A stretch of 64,000 bases of DNA, taken from Mesocricetibacter intestinalis. GTDB taxonomy: Bacteria; Pseudomonadota; Gammaproteobacteria; Enterobacterales; Pasteurellaceae. The DNA is taken from assembly GCF_004363295.1 (NCBI RefSeq), contig NZ_SNYQ01000007.1, positions 1-64,000 of the forward strand, written 5' to 3'. This document shows positions 47,869 through 55,659 of the stretch, one piece after another (position 1 is the first letter of the stretch; every line of letters starts with the position of its first letter). The position numbers and the translations under genes are program-made. The notes under the pieces are model-generated. The model searched no databases. It saw nothing but the letters and a program-made list of their open reading frames with translations, and had not been told where the DNA came from.

Positions 47869-49326
47869 ATGCAAAATTTAGCTCTGATTACAATCATTCT
47901 TCCGTTTGTGGGAGCCTTTTTAGTCGGTCTGATTAAAAATGAAAAACTGTTTCCGAAAGTGGCGACTCTTTTTGCCGCTATCGCAACGGTCTGTACGTTG
48001 CTACTGGCCCAGCAATGGTATGCCAGCGGGCAACAGAGTCTGACCTTTGAACTGATCAGCTATGGTAAGACCATGCTATTCGGCGTAACGCTGGATGCGG
48101 TCAGTACCTTAGTGGGTTTTGCCGTAGTAGGGTTGGGTTTTTTAATTATCCTGTATTCCTGCGGTTATCTTACCGATAAAAACAGAGAGCATCCGCATAA
48201 AGGTCAGCCGCGTTTCTATGCTTTCCTGCTTGTTTTCGTCGGTGCCATGGCGGGGCTGGTGCTTTCCTCCACATTGCTCGGACAGTTGCTGTTCTTTGAA
48301 ATTACCGGTGTCTGTTCTTGGTCGCTCATTAGCTATTATCAGACGGAAAAAGCGAAATCCGCCGCTATGAAGGCTCTGGTTATTACCCATGTGGGTTCGC
48401 TCGGTTTGTATGTGGCCGCCGCTTATTTGTTCAGCCAATCCGGTACCTTCTCTCTGCTAGCCTTGGAACAGGCGGATCCGATGACAAAAAGCATCGTATT
48501 ATTCGGTGTGATGTTTGCCGCTTGGGGTAAATCCGCACAGTTGCCGATGCAAATCTGGTTGCCGAATGCGATGGAAGCGCCGACGCCGGTCAGTGCTTAT
48601 TTGCACGCGGCTTCTATGGTGAAAGTGGGGGTATATATTTTCGCCAGAGCGGTTATGTCGGCCGGTGATCTACCTTCCATCGTGGGGGAAGTCGGGCTGA
48701 TTATGGCGATGATTACGCTGATTTACGGTTTCTTCATGTATTTACCGCAAACGGATTTAAAACGCTTGCTGGCATATTCGACCATTACTCAGCTGGCCTA
48801 TATTTTCATCGGTCTATCTTTGTTCGCTTTAGGTTCTAAGCTCGCCCTAGTCGCCGCTATCGCCTATATTTTCAACCATGCCTTCGCTAAAAGCTTGTTC
48901 TTCCTGGTTGCCGGCTCCCTGGCTTATGCTACGGGAACCCGCTCTATGCCGCGTTTACAGGGGATTATCCGTACCATGCCGCTAGTCGGGGTGGGATTCG
49001 GCATCGCCGCACTGGCCATTGCCGGGGTACCGCCGTTTAACGGATTCTTCAGTAAATTCCCGTTGTTTGCCGCCGGTTTCGCCTTAGGTAAAGAACATTT
49101 GTGGATTACGGTGATGATGGTTATTGCGTTAATTGAAAGTGTCGCCACCTTTGTATGGTTATTGTATAAATTCGGTCAGTGCGTATTGGGTAAACCTTCC
49201 GAAGAGGTCGCTCAGGCACAGCCGCTACCTTTTGCAATGAACATCGTTCTGGTGATTCTGATCATTATGTCGGTTTGCTCAAGTTTTATTGCGGCTTACT
49301 GGCTGGATAGCCCGTGGTTAGGTTAA
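47869..49326 (+). CDS. hyfD: Hydrogenase-4 membrane subunit HyfD
   Basis: A second antiporter-like subunit, 485 aa. This is one of the extra membrane proteins that set Hyf apart from the smaller Hyc complex. The core motifs are FFEITGVCSWSLISYYQTE, LPMQIWLPNAMEAPTPVSAYLHAASMVK and KRLLAYSTITQLAY. It supports assignment of the operon to the hydrogenase-4 (hyf) type. Gap to hyfC 12 nt. Confidence 0.94.
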   Translation: MQNLALITIILPFVGAFLVGLIKNEKLFPKVATLFAAIATVCTLLLAQQWYASGQQSLTFELISYGKTMLFGVTLDAVSTLVGFAVVGLGFLIILYSCGYLTDKNREHPHKGQPRFYAFLLVFVGAMAGLVLSSTLLGQLLFFEITGVCSWSLISYYQTEKAKSAAMKALVITHVGSLGLYVAAAYLFSQSGTFSLLALEQADPMTKSIVLFGVMFAAWGKSAQLPMQIWLPNAMEAPTPVSAYLHAASMVKVGVYIFARAVMSAGDLPSIVGEVGLIMAMITLIYGFFMYLPQTDLKRLLAYSTITQLAYIFIGLSLFALGSKLALVAAIAYIFNHAFAKSLFFLVAGSLAYATGTRSMPRLQGIIRTMPLVGVGFGIAALAIAGVPPFNGFFSKFPLFAAGFALGKEHLWITVMMVIALIESVATFVWLLYKFGQCVLGKPSEEVAQAQPLPFAMNIVLVILIIMSVCSSFIAAYWLDSPWLG

Positions 49327-49336
49327 GGAGCGAATT

Positions 49337-49975
49337 ATGTTGATGATAAATATCTTAGCCGGTTTGCTGATCCTGACCTCTTTATTGGTTATTGCAGCAA
49401 AAACGGTGAAAAATGCCGCCGCACTTTATGCGTTGCAATCGTTAGTTTTGGTTTCGCTGTTCGTTTACCTGGCCGGTGAAATGAACGCCCATTCGCTTTA
49501 TATGTGGTCGGTCAGTGCATTTATTACCAAAGTGGTGGTGGTACCTGCAATTCTGATTTACGCCACTAAAAAAATTGATGAAAGCGGCGTACCTCAGGGC
49601 ATGAATACCGCCTGGTTTATTCCGATTACCGCACTGATTGTAGTGATCTGCTATATGGCTGCGGCGCAATTGGAAGTACCTTTGGCAGAACATTTGAAAC
49701 CGGCTTTATCGGTATCCCTAAGCCATTTCCTACTGGGTCTGCTTTGCATCGTCAGTCAGCGTAATATCTTAAAACAGGTATTGGGCTATTGTCTGATGGA
49801 AAACGGTTCCCATCTGACCCTGGCATTGCTGGCAAGTGATGCGCCGGAACTGGTGGAAATCGGTATAGCGACGGATGCTTTCTTCGCGGTCATCATTATG
49901 GTGGTTTTAGTCAATAAGATTTACCGGACTTTAAACACCTTGGATGCAAAACAACTTACGGAATTAAAGGGGTAA
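49337..49975 (+). CDS. hyfE: Hydrogenase-4 membrane subunit HyfE
   Basis: A 212-aa membrane subunit with about seven helices, specific to Hyf-type and related group 4 hydrogenases (NuoK/MrpC-like). The stretches VSAFITKVVVVPAIL, SLSHFLLGLLCIVSQRNILKQVLGYCLMENGSHL and ELVEIGIATDAFFAVIIMVVL match E. coli HyfE. It follows hyfD by 10 nt with AAGGAG and precedes hyfF by 4 nt. Confidence 0.94.
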   Translation: MLMINILAGLLILTSLLVIAAKTVKNAAALYALQSLVLVSLFVYLAGEMNAHSLYMWSVSAFITKVVVVPAILIYATKKIDESGVPQGMNTAWFIPITALIVVICYMAAAQLEVPLAEHLKPALSVSLSHFLLGLLCIVSQRNILKQVLGYCLMENGSHLTLALLASDAPELVEIGIATDAFFAVIIMVVLVNKIYRTLNTLDAKQLTELKG

Positions 49976-49979
49976 CGCT

Positions 49980-51512
49980 ATGTTTGAGTGGATTTATGCG
50001 TTATTAATCGCACCTTTGGCGGTTTCCGTCCTCTGCTTTTTGATTGCAAAAAGTAAAAATCAGGCGCTTTGTACCGCGTTACATATTACCGGTCTGGTAC
50101 TGATGTTGGTTTTTTCGCTAAAAACCGTTGCATTGGTTTTGGCTCAGGAAAAGATTCTGGCATTAGATAATTGGATCTATATCGACAGCTTGTCGGCAAT
50201 CTTTATCGGTCTTATCGGAATCGTCGGATTCCTGGCGGGGCTGTATTCCATCGGCTATATGAAGACCGAATTAGAACAGGGGCATTTGGACTTCCAAAAC
50301 TATGCTAATTATCATGGTTTTCTCCATCTGTTCTTCTTTACCATGTTGCTTTCGGTAACGACCAATAACATTATCCTAATGTGGGTGGGAATTGAGGCGA
50401 CAACCCTGAGTTCCGCTTTTCTGGTTGGTACTTATAAGCAGAAAACCAGTCTGGAAGCCGCTTGGAAATATATCATCATCTGTTCCGTCGGGGTGGCTTT
50501 CGGCTTATATGGTACGATTCTGACCTTCTCCAACGCCAACAGTTTACTGAGCGATCCGACCCAAGCGATTTTCTGGTCTGAGATCAGAGCGCATGCGGGT
50601 AATCTGAGTCCGAATATTATGCATTTCGCCTTTGCCTTTATTCTGCTCGGTTTCGGTACTAAGTGCGGTCTTTTCCCTATGCATACCTGGCTGCCGGATG
50701 CTCACAGCGAAGCGCCTAGCCCGGTCAGCGGTATCTTATCCGCCGTGTTATTAAACTGTGCGATGTTAGTGGTGCTGCGTTATTTCATTTTAACCTCGCA
50801 AGCGGTGGGGAACGATTATCCGCAGATGCTGATGACCGTATTCGGGTTGCTGTCCGTCGGTGTCGCCTGTTTCTTCATTGTGGCACAGCGTGATATCAAG
50901 CGTAAATTGGCTTACAGTAGTATTGAAAATATGGGCTTAATCAGCTTTGCCTTCGGACTGGGCGGCCCGCTCGGTGTATTTGCCGGTTTGTTGCATACCA
51001 TCACCCACAGCTTTGCCAAAGCCTTATTATTCTGTGCTTCAGGTAATATTCTGCTGAAATATAAAAGCCGGGATATGAACCGTATCAGCGGATTGTGGAA
51101 AACCATGCCGATGACCGCCTTATTGTTCGGTTGCGGGGTACTGGCTTTGGCCGGGGTTCCGCCTTTCGGTCTGTTTGTCAGTGAATTTGCGATTGTGGTC
51201 GCAGGTATCAGTGCGGGTAAAACCTGGTTGGTGATCCTTTGTTTGATTTTCCTGACCATCGTATTGGCGGGCTTGACCACTATGGTATTAAAAACCGTAT
51301 TAGGCAAACCGAGCGAAGATATTGCTGCGGGCGAACCGAATAAACTTTCCGTTATCATCTTTGCGGTGTTCTTAATTATCTTATTTATGCTCGGCGTTCA
51401 TATTGCCGATCCGATTTTGCATTTGCTTAAAGCGTCGGTCGCTATCGTATTGAACCCGAATGTTTCTTTCGGCGATATGCAGTTATTGCCTTGGCAGGTT
51501 TTAGGTCAATAG
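49980..51512 (+). CDS. hyfF: Hydrogenase-4 membrane subunit HyfF
   Basis: The third antiporter-like (NuoN/NuoM-type) subunit, 510 aa. Visible are MWVGIEATTLSSAFLVGTYK with the key glutamate, LFPMHTWLPDAHSEAPSPVSGILSAVLLN and RKLAYSSIENMGLI. Like HyfD it is an addition relative to the Hyc complex, so the predicted complex has three antiporter-like subunits (B, D, F). The 3' end abuts hyfG. Confidence 0.94.
   Translation: MFEWIYALLIAPLAVSVLCFLIAKSKNQALCTALHITGLVLMLVFSLKTVALVLAQEKILALDNWIYIDSLSAIFIGLIGIVGFLAGLYSIGYMKTELEQGHLDFQNYANYHGFLHLFFFTMLLSVTTNNIILMWVGIEATTLSSAFLVGTYKQKTSLEAAWKYIIICSVGVAFGLYGTILTFSNANSLLSDPTQAIFWSEIRAHAGNLSPNIMHFAFAFILLGFGTKCGLFPMHTWLPDAHSEAPSPVSGILSAVLLNCAMLVVLRYFILTSQAVGNDYPQMLMTVFGLLSVGVACFFIVAQRDIKRKLAYSSIENMGLISFAFGLGGPLGVFAGLLHTITHSFAKALLFCASGNILLKYKSRDMNRISGLWKTMPMTALLFGCGVLALAGVPPFGLFVSEFAIVVAGISAGKTWLVILCLIFLTIVLAGLTTMVLKTVLGKPSEDIAAGEPNKLSVIIFAVFLIILFMLGVHIADPILHLLKASVAIVLNPNVSFGDMQLLPWQVLGQ
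50661..50669 (+). repeat. DNA uptake signal sequence
   Basis: Exact AAGTGCGGT within hyfF. Confidence 0.8.
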
Positions 51513-51529
51513 ATCGACAGGAGGAAAAA

Positions 51530-53260
51530 ATGGAGTTAACAAAAAATACAACGGTCGATCAGACCCGTGCGCTTGGTAAAAATTATATTGAAGCGATTAA
51601 TACTCAGTTTCCGCATACGATTCTGGATGAAGAATGGTCAACGGAAAATCAGGTAACCTTAACGGTGAAAACCAATATGCTGCCGGAAGTGGTGGAATAT
51701 CTCTACTACCAGCATTACGGTTGGCTGCCGCTGGTATTCGGTAACGACGAACGTACGATTAACGGGCATTATGCGGTGTATTACGTTCTTTCAATGGAAG
51801 GTAAGGTGAAAACCTTCGTAACCATTAAAGCGCTGGTGGATCCCGTTTCCCTTGAGTTCCCTTCCGTAACGCCGCGAGTTAAGGCGGCGGTATGGGGAGA
51901 GCGCGAGCTGTACGATATGTTCGGTTTGAAAGCGGTGGGCTTACCGGATCAGCGACGCTTGGTACTACCGGACGACTGGCCGGAGGATTTACACCCGCTG
52001 CGTAAAGATTCCATGGACTATCGTTTACGCCCGGATCCTACTACGGCAACGGAAACCTACGAATTTATCAATGATAAAGGCGAAGGTCGCATCGTTCCTA
52101 TCGGCCCGCTGCATATCACTTCGGACGAACCGGGACATTTCCGTTTATTTGTCGACGGTGAAGATATCGTCGATGCGGATTACCGTTTATTCTATGTACA
52201 CCGCGGTATGGAAAAACTGGCCGAAACCCGCATGGATTATGATCAGGTAACCTTCTTGGCCGACCGGGTATGCGGTATTTGCGGTTTTACCCATAGCGTG
52301 GCCTATGCCAATTCGGTGGAAAACGCCCTGGGACTGGAAATTCCGCAGCGTGCGCAATGGATTCGCGCTATTTTGCTCGAAGTGGAACGTTTGCACAGTC
52401 ATTTGCTGAATTTAGGTCTTTCCAGCCACTTTACCGGCTTTGATACCGGTTTTATGCAGTTCTTCCGGGTACGTGAAAAATCCATGACGCTGGCCGAAGT
52501 GCTGACCGGCGCGCGTAAAACCTATGGGGTCAACTTAATCGGCGGCGTTCGCCGCGATATGTTAAAACATCAGCGCGAACAATGTATCAAGCTGGTGGGC
52601 GAAATGCGCAAAGAAGTGAAAGAGTTGGTGGATATTTTACTGGCTACGCCGAATATCGAACAACGTACCGTGGGTGTCGGCATTCTGGATCATCAGGTGG
52701 CGCGGGATTACAGCCCGGTGGGACCGATGGTTCGGGGTAGCGGCTTCGACCGCGACGTGCGTAAGGATCATCCTTATTCCGGTTACGGCGAAGTTCCCTT
52801 CAAAGTTTTCAGCGAAGACAAAGGGGACGTATTCTCCCGTGTCAGCGTACGTATTAACGAAACTTTCGAATCCATGAATATTATCGACTATATGGTGGAT
52901 AATTTACCGAGCGGTGATTTGTTGTCGGAAGGTTTTAATTATACGCCGGGTAAATTCGCATTAGGTATTACCGAAGCGCCGCGCGGCGAAGATATTCACT
53001 GGTCGATGCTGGGAAATAACCAGAAATTATTCCGCTGGCGTTGTCGTGCCGCCACTTACGCCAATTGGCCGACATTACGCTATATGTTGCGCGGAAATAC
53101 CGTTTCCGACGCACCGCTGATTATCGGTAGCGTAGACCCGTGCTATTCCTGTACGGACCGTGTAACCGTGGTCGATGTGCGTAAACGCAAGGCGAAAACC
53201 GTGGATTATAAAGAAATCGAACGTTATGGGATTGAGCGTAAAAACTCACCGTTGAAATAA
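51530..53260 (+). CDS. hyfG: Hydrogenase-4 large subunit HyfG
   Basis: Catalytic [NiFe] subunit (group 4a) fused to an N-terminal NuoC-like domain, 576 aa. The nickel ligands are the cysteine pairs in RVCGICGFTH and DPCYSCTDR. A 32-residue C-terminal extension follows Arg544 (VTVVDVRKRK onward) and should be removed by HycI after metal insertion, as in E. coli HycE. The ATG at 51530 follows AGGAGG; an upstream in-frame start inside hyfF is rejected. Similarity to E. coli HyfG extends over the whole length. Confidence 0.97.
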   Translation: MELTKNTTVDQTRALGKNYIEAINTQFPHTILDEEWSTENQVTLTVKTNMLPEVVEYLYYQHYGWLPLVFGNDERTINGHYAVYYVLSMEGKVKTFVTIKALVDPVSLEFPSVTPRVKAAVWGERELYDMFGLKAVGLPDQRRLVLPDDWPEDLHPLRKDSMDYRLRPDPTTATETYEFINDKGEGRIVPIGPLHITSDEPGHFRLFVDGEDIVDADYRLFYVHRGMEKLAETRMDYDQVTFLADRVCGICGFTHSVAYANSVENALGLEIPQRAQWIRAILLEVERLHSHLLNLGLSSHFTGFDTGFMQFFRVREKSMTLAEVLTGARKTYGVNLIGGVRRDMLKHQREQCIKLVGEMRKEVKELVDILLATPNIEQRTVGVGILDHQVARDYSPVGPMVRGSGFDRDVRKDHPYSGYGEVPFKVFSEDKGDVFSRVSVRINETFESMNIIDYMVDNLPSGDLLSEGFNYTPGKFALGITEAPRGEDIHWSMLGNNQKLFRWRCRAATYANWPTLRYMLRGNTVSDAPLIIGSVDPCYSCTDRVTVVDVRKRKAKTVDYKEIERYGIERKNSPLK

Positions 53261-53271
53261 GGACGTGGTTT

Positions 53272-53844
53272 ATGTTTAAGTTACTTAAAACCGTATTCAA
53301 AACAGGTGATACGACAACGAAATATCCGTTTAAACCTTACGAGGTTGATCCCGATTTTCGTGGCAGACCGGAATTGAATTCGGATCAATGTATCGTTTGC
53401 GGTGCCTGTACTATTGCTTGTCCCGCTAATGCGTTGACAATGCGTACCGACAGTGAAAAAGGCGAGCGTACCTGGTCGCTGTTCTTAGGCCGTTGTATTT
53501 TTTGCGGACGCTGCGAAGAAGTTTGTCCGACCAAAGCCATTCGTCTGACACAGGACTTTGAAATGTCGGTCAAAAATAAGCAGGATCTGTACCAGGAAAC
53601 CACCTTTGCCATTACCACCTGCCGGCAGTGCGGTCAGGCTTTCACTTCTTATAAAGAAATGAATTACGCCATTGAATTGCTGAAACAGCAGTCGGATAAC
53701 CCGGCGGAAGTGGTTAAAAAACTTGACGTATTACATACCTGCCCGGATTGTAAACGTCAGAACAGTCTGGAAAAAACGGCGACGATGGAAGAACATATGC
53801 GCGTTCGCCTGCAGGCTTTCGATCAGGCTAAAGTTGAGTTGTAG
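53272..53844 (+). CDS. hyfH: Hydrogenase-4 iron-sulfur subunit HyfH
   Basis: NuoI-like ferredoxin subunit, 190 aa. Two [4Fe-4S] motifs are seen, [12 protein letters not shown] and [12 protein letters not shown], and a C-terminal zinc-ribbon-like part has CRQCG and CPDCKRQ. It should pass electrons from HyfA to HyfI. It lies 11 nt after hyfG. Confidence 0.95.
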   Translation: MFKLLKTVFKTGDTTTKYPFKPYEVDPDFRGRPELNSDQCIVCGACTIACPANALTMRTDSEKGERTWSLFLGRCIFCGRCEEVCPTKAIRLTQDFEMSVKNKQDLYQETTFAITTCRQCGQAFTSYKEMNYAIELLKQQSDNPAEVVKKLDVLHTCPDCKRQNSLEKTATMEEHMRVRLQAFDQAKVEL

Positions 53845-53854
53845 GGGGACAGAT

Positions 53855-54631
53855 ATGAACACACAAATTCCAATGCCGGTCAACGGGATATCGACCCCAT
53901 TTTCGATTGATGAAAATATTGCCAAGATGAAGCAGACGCTGCTGAAGGATATTCAGCGCTCTGCCTATGTATACCGCGTGGACTGCGGCGGTTGCAACGG
54001 CTGTGAAATTGAAATTTTTAGTACCATTACCCCTGTTTTTGATGCCGAGCGCTTCGGCATCAAGGTGGTTTCTTCTCCCCGTCATGCGGATATTCTGCTG
54101 TTTACCGGTTCGGTAACCAGAGCAATGCGTACGCCGGCGATGCGTGCCTATCAGGCGGCGCCGGATCCGAAAATTTGTATTTCATACGGCGCTTGCGGTT
54201 GCGGCGGCGGTATTTTCCATGATCTTTATTGCGTGTGGGGCGGCAGTGATCAAATCGTGCCTATCGATGTGTATATTCCGGGTTGCCCGCCGACACCGCC
54301 GGCGACCATTTACGGTTTTGCCATGGCTCTCGGTCTGCTTGATCAGAAACTGAAAGGGAAACAGGAAACCGCCGATATTCATGCTGAAGCCAAGGTACGT
54401 TTCGCCGATATTCCTTATGATCTGCGGGTTACGCTGGAACGGGAGGCGCGTCGTCTGGCAGGCTACCGTCAGGGCGGTGATATCGCAGATAAATTTATGG
54501 CGATGATGTCGGAAAAAAACAGCGTACCTTTCGGTGTGCGTTTGGGCGAGTTTTTAGAGCGAGAAGCGGATCCGCGCTTAACCGAAATCATTAACCGTTT
54601 ACACGCAATCAGTCTTCCTTTCTCGGGATAA
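53855..54631 (+). CDS. hyfI: Hydrogenase-4 small subunit HyfI
   Basis: NuoB-like small subunit holding the proximal [4Fe-4S] cluster, 258 aa from the ATG at 53855. Cluster cysteines lie in [13 protein letters not shown], in [14 protein letters not shown] and in [14 protein letters not shown]. The short N-terminus lacks a Tat signal, as expected for a cytoplasm-facing group 4 enzyme. An in-frame extension to 53723 overlaps hyfH and is rejected. Confidence 0.96.
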   Translation: MNTQIPMPVNGISTPFSIDENIAKMKQTLLKDIQRSAYVYRVDCGGCNGCEIEIFSTITPVFDAERFGIKVVSSPRHADILLFTGSVTRAMRTPAMRAYQAAPDPKICISYGACGCGGGIFHDLYCVWGGSDQIVPIDVYIPGCPPTPPATIYGFAMALGLLDQKLKGKQETADIHAEAKVRFADIPYDLRVTLEREARRLAGYRQGGDIADKFMAMMSEKNSVPFGVRLGEFLEREADPRLTEIINRLHAISLPFSG

Positions 54632-54640
54632 GGGTATTCG

Positions 54641-55048
54641 ATGACAACCAATGTTATTTTTTATCTGTTGAATCAACGTTTTGTGGAAAATGACAGTCAG
54701 GTACCGAGTGCGGCTAAAGAGGTTATGTATTACTCTTTAGCCATCGGACACCATGTAGGGGTAGTGGACTGCTTTAAAAAACTGCTGGTTTGCGATTATG
54801 AAGAATATCAGCGCTTTGTCGAAAGTTTTCCGCCGGGTGAGGCGAAGCGTAAATTTGCCGGCTTATTGAAATTCGGCGAAATCGTTATCGACAGCAGCCA
54901 TGTCAATTTACTGGCAAAAGCGCTGGACGAAAATAAAGAGAATTTTTCTCCATTGCACCGGCAGTGGGCGGAAACCCTAATGAATACGCTGGCTTCAATT
55001 CAGCTTGAGCCGGTGATGTATATAATGGTGAAACGGCGTGATGAATAA
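54641..55048 (+). CDS. hyfJ: Hydrogenase assembly protein HyfJ (HycH family)
   Basis: A 135-aa protein of the HycH/HyfJ family, needed for maturation of the formate hydrogenlyase hydrogenase by an unclear mechanism. The family-specific segments KEVMYYSLAIGHHVGVVDCFK and LLKFGEIVIDSSHVNLLAKAL are clear. It follows hyfI by 9 nt and overlaps hycI by 8 nt. Confidence 0.93.
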   Translation: MTTNVIFYLLNQRFVENDSQVPSAAKEVMYYSLAIGHHVGVVDCFKKLLVCDYEEYQRFVESFPPGEAKRKFAGLLKFGEIVIDSSHVNLLAKALDENKENFSPLHRQWAETLMNTLASIQLEPVMYIMVKRRDE

Positions 55049-55529
55049 CAGATTGAACAATAATGAAAATCTTATGTTCGCGGTAGGTAACGGCATGATG
55101 GGCGACGATGCCGCCGGGCCTTTACTTTATCAGCGTATGATAAGCCAGCCGATCGCCGGCTGGGGGGCGCTGGACGGCGGTTCGGCGCCGGAAAATCACG
55201 CCCATACCGTGCGTGCGCTCAAGCCGCGGCGTTTACTGCTGGTCGATGCGTCGGATATGGGATTGGCGCCGGGAGAAATCCGTATTATTGATAAAGATCT
55301 AATCGCCGATATGTTTTTTATGAGTACTCATAATATGCCGCTGAATTTTTTGATTGAGCAGCTGGAAGAAGATATCGGTGAAATTATTTTTGTCGGTATT
55401 CAGCCGGATATCGTTTCTTTCGGTTTTCCGGTATCGGAGAAAGTAAAAAGTGCGGTGGATTTTTTATATGATTTGATCAGAGAAAATAATCTGTCCGCAA
55501 TCGAAAAATTAGAGGCCGCCGAAGAATAG
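55041..55529 (+). CDS. hycI: Hydrogenase maturation protease HycI
   Basis: Endopeptidase that trims the C-terminal tail of the hydrogenase large subunit once nickel is in place. It is 162 aa. The family motifs GNGMMGDDAAGPLL and DGGSAPENH carry the metal-sensing aspartates, and STHNMPLNFLIEQLEEDIGEIIFVGIQPDIVSFG matches E. coli HycI. The ATG at 55041 overlaps hyfJ; an in-frame GTG lies three bases upstream. E. coli has hycI in the hyc operon and none in hyf, so its presence makes this cluster self-sufficient for processing. Confidence 0.95.
   Translation: MNNRLNNNENLMFAVGNGMMGDDAAGPLLYQRMISQPIAGWGALDGGSAPENHAHTVRALKPRRLLLVDASDMGLAPGEIRIIDKDLIADMFFMSTHNMPLNFLIEQLEEDIGEIIFVGIQPDIVSFGFPVSEKVKSAVDFLYDLIRENNLSAIEKLEAAEE
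55448..55456 (+). repeat. DNA uptake signal sequence
   Basis: Exact AAGTGCGGT near the 3' end of hycI. Confidence 0.8.
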
Positions 55530-55536
55530 CTTCGGC
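55518..55536 (+). terminator. Weak hairpin at the hycI stop codon
   Basis: A 7-bp stem GCCGAAG / CTTCGGC whose loop contains the hycI stop codon. The tail (TCCTCTTATCC) is only partly U-rich, so read-through into fdhF is plausible. Confidence 0.4.
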
Positions 55537-55659
55537 TCCTCTTATCCGTTTGGATAATTTTCTGTAAAGGGAGGTCAAGGGAGATTAAATAATTTATTGA
55601 GGTAGTGTAACTACCAGTTTAACGAATTCACTTTTGAACTAATTAAAAGGTCTTTTATT

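Noticed and set aside
53723-53854. Extended hyfI start overlapping hyfH
   Set aside because: The extension is out of frame with hyfH, shows no similarity to small subunits, and the ATG at 53855 follows a ribosome-like GGGGGACAG.
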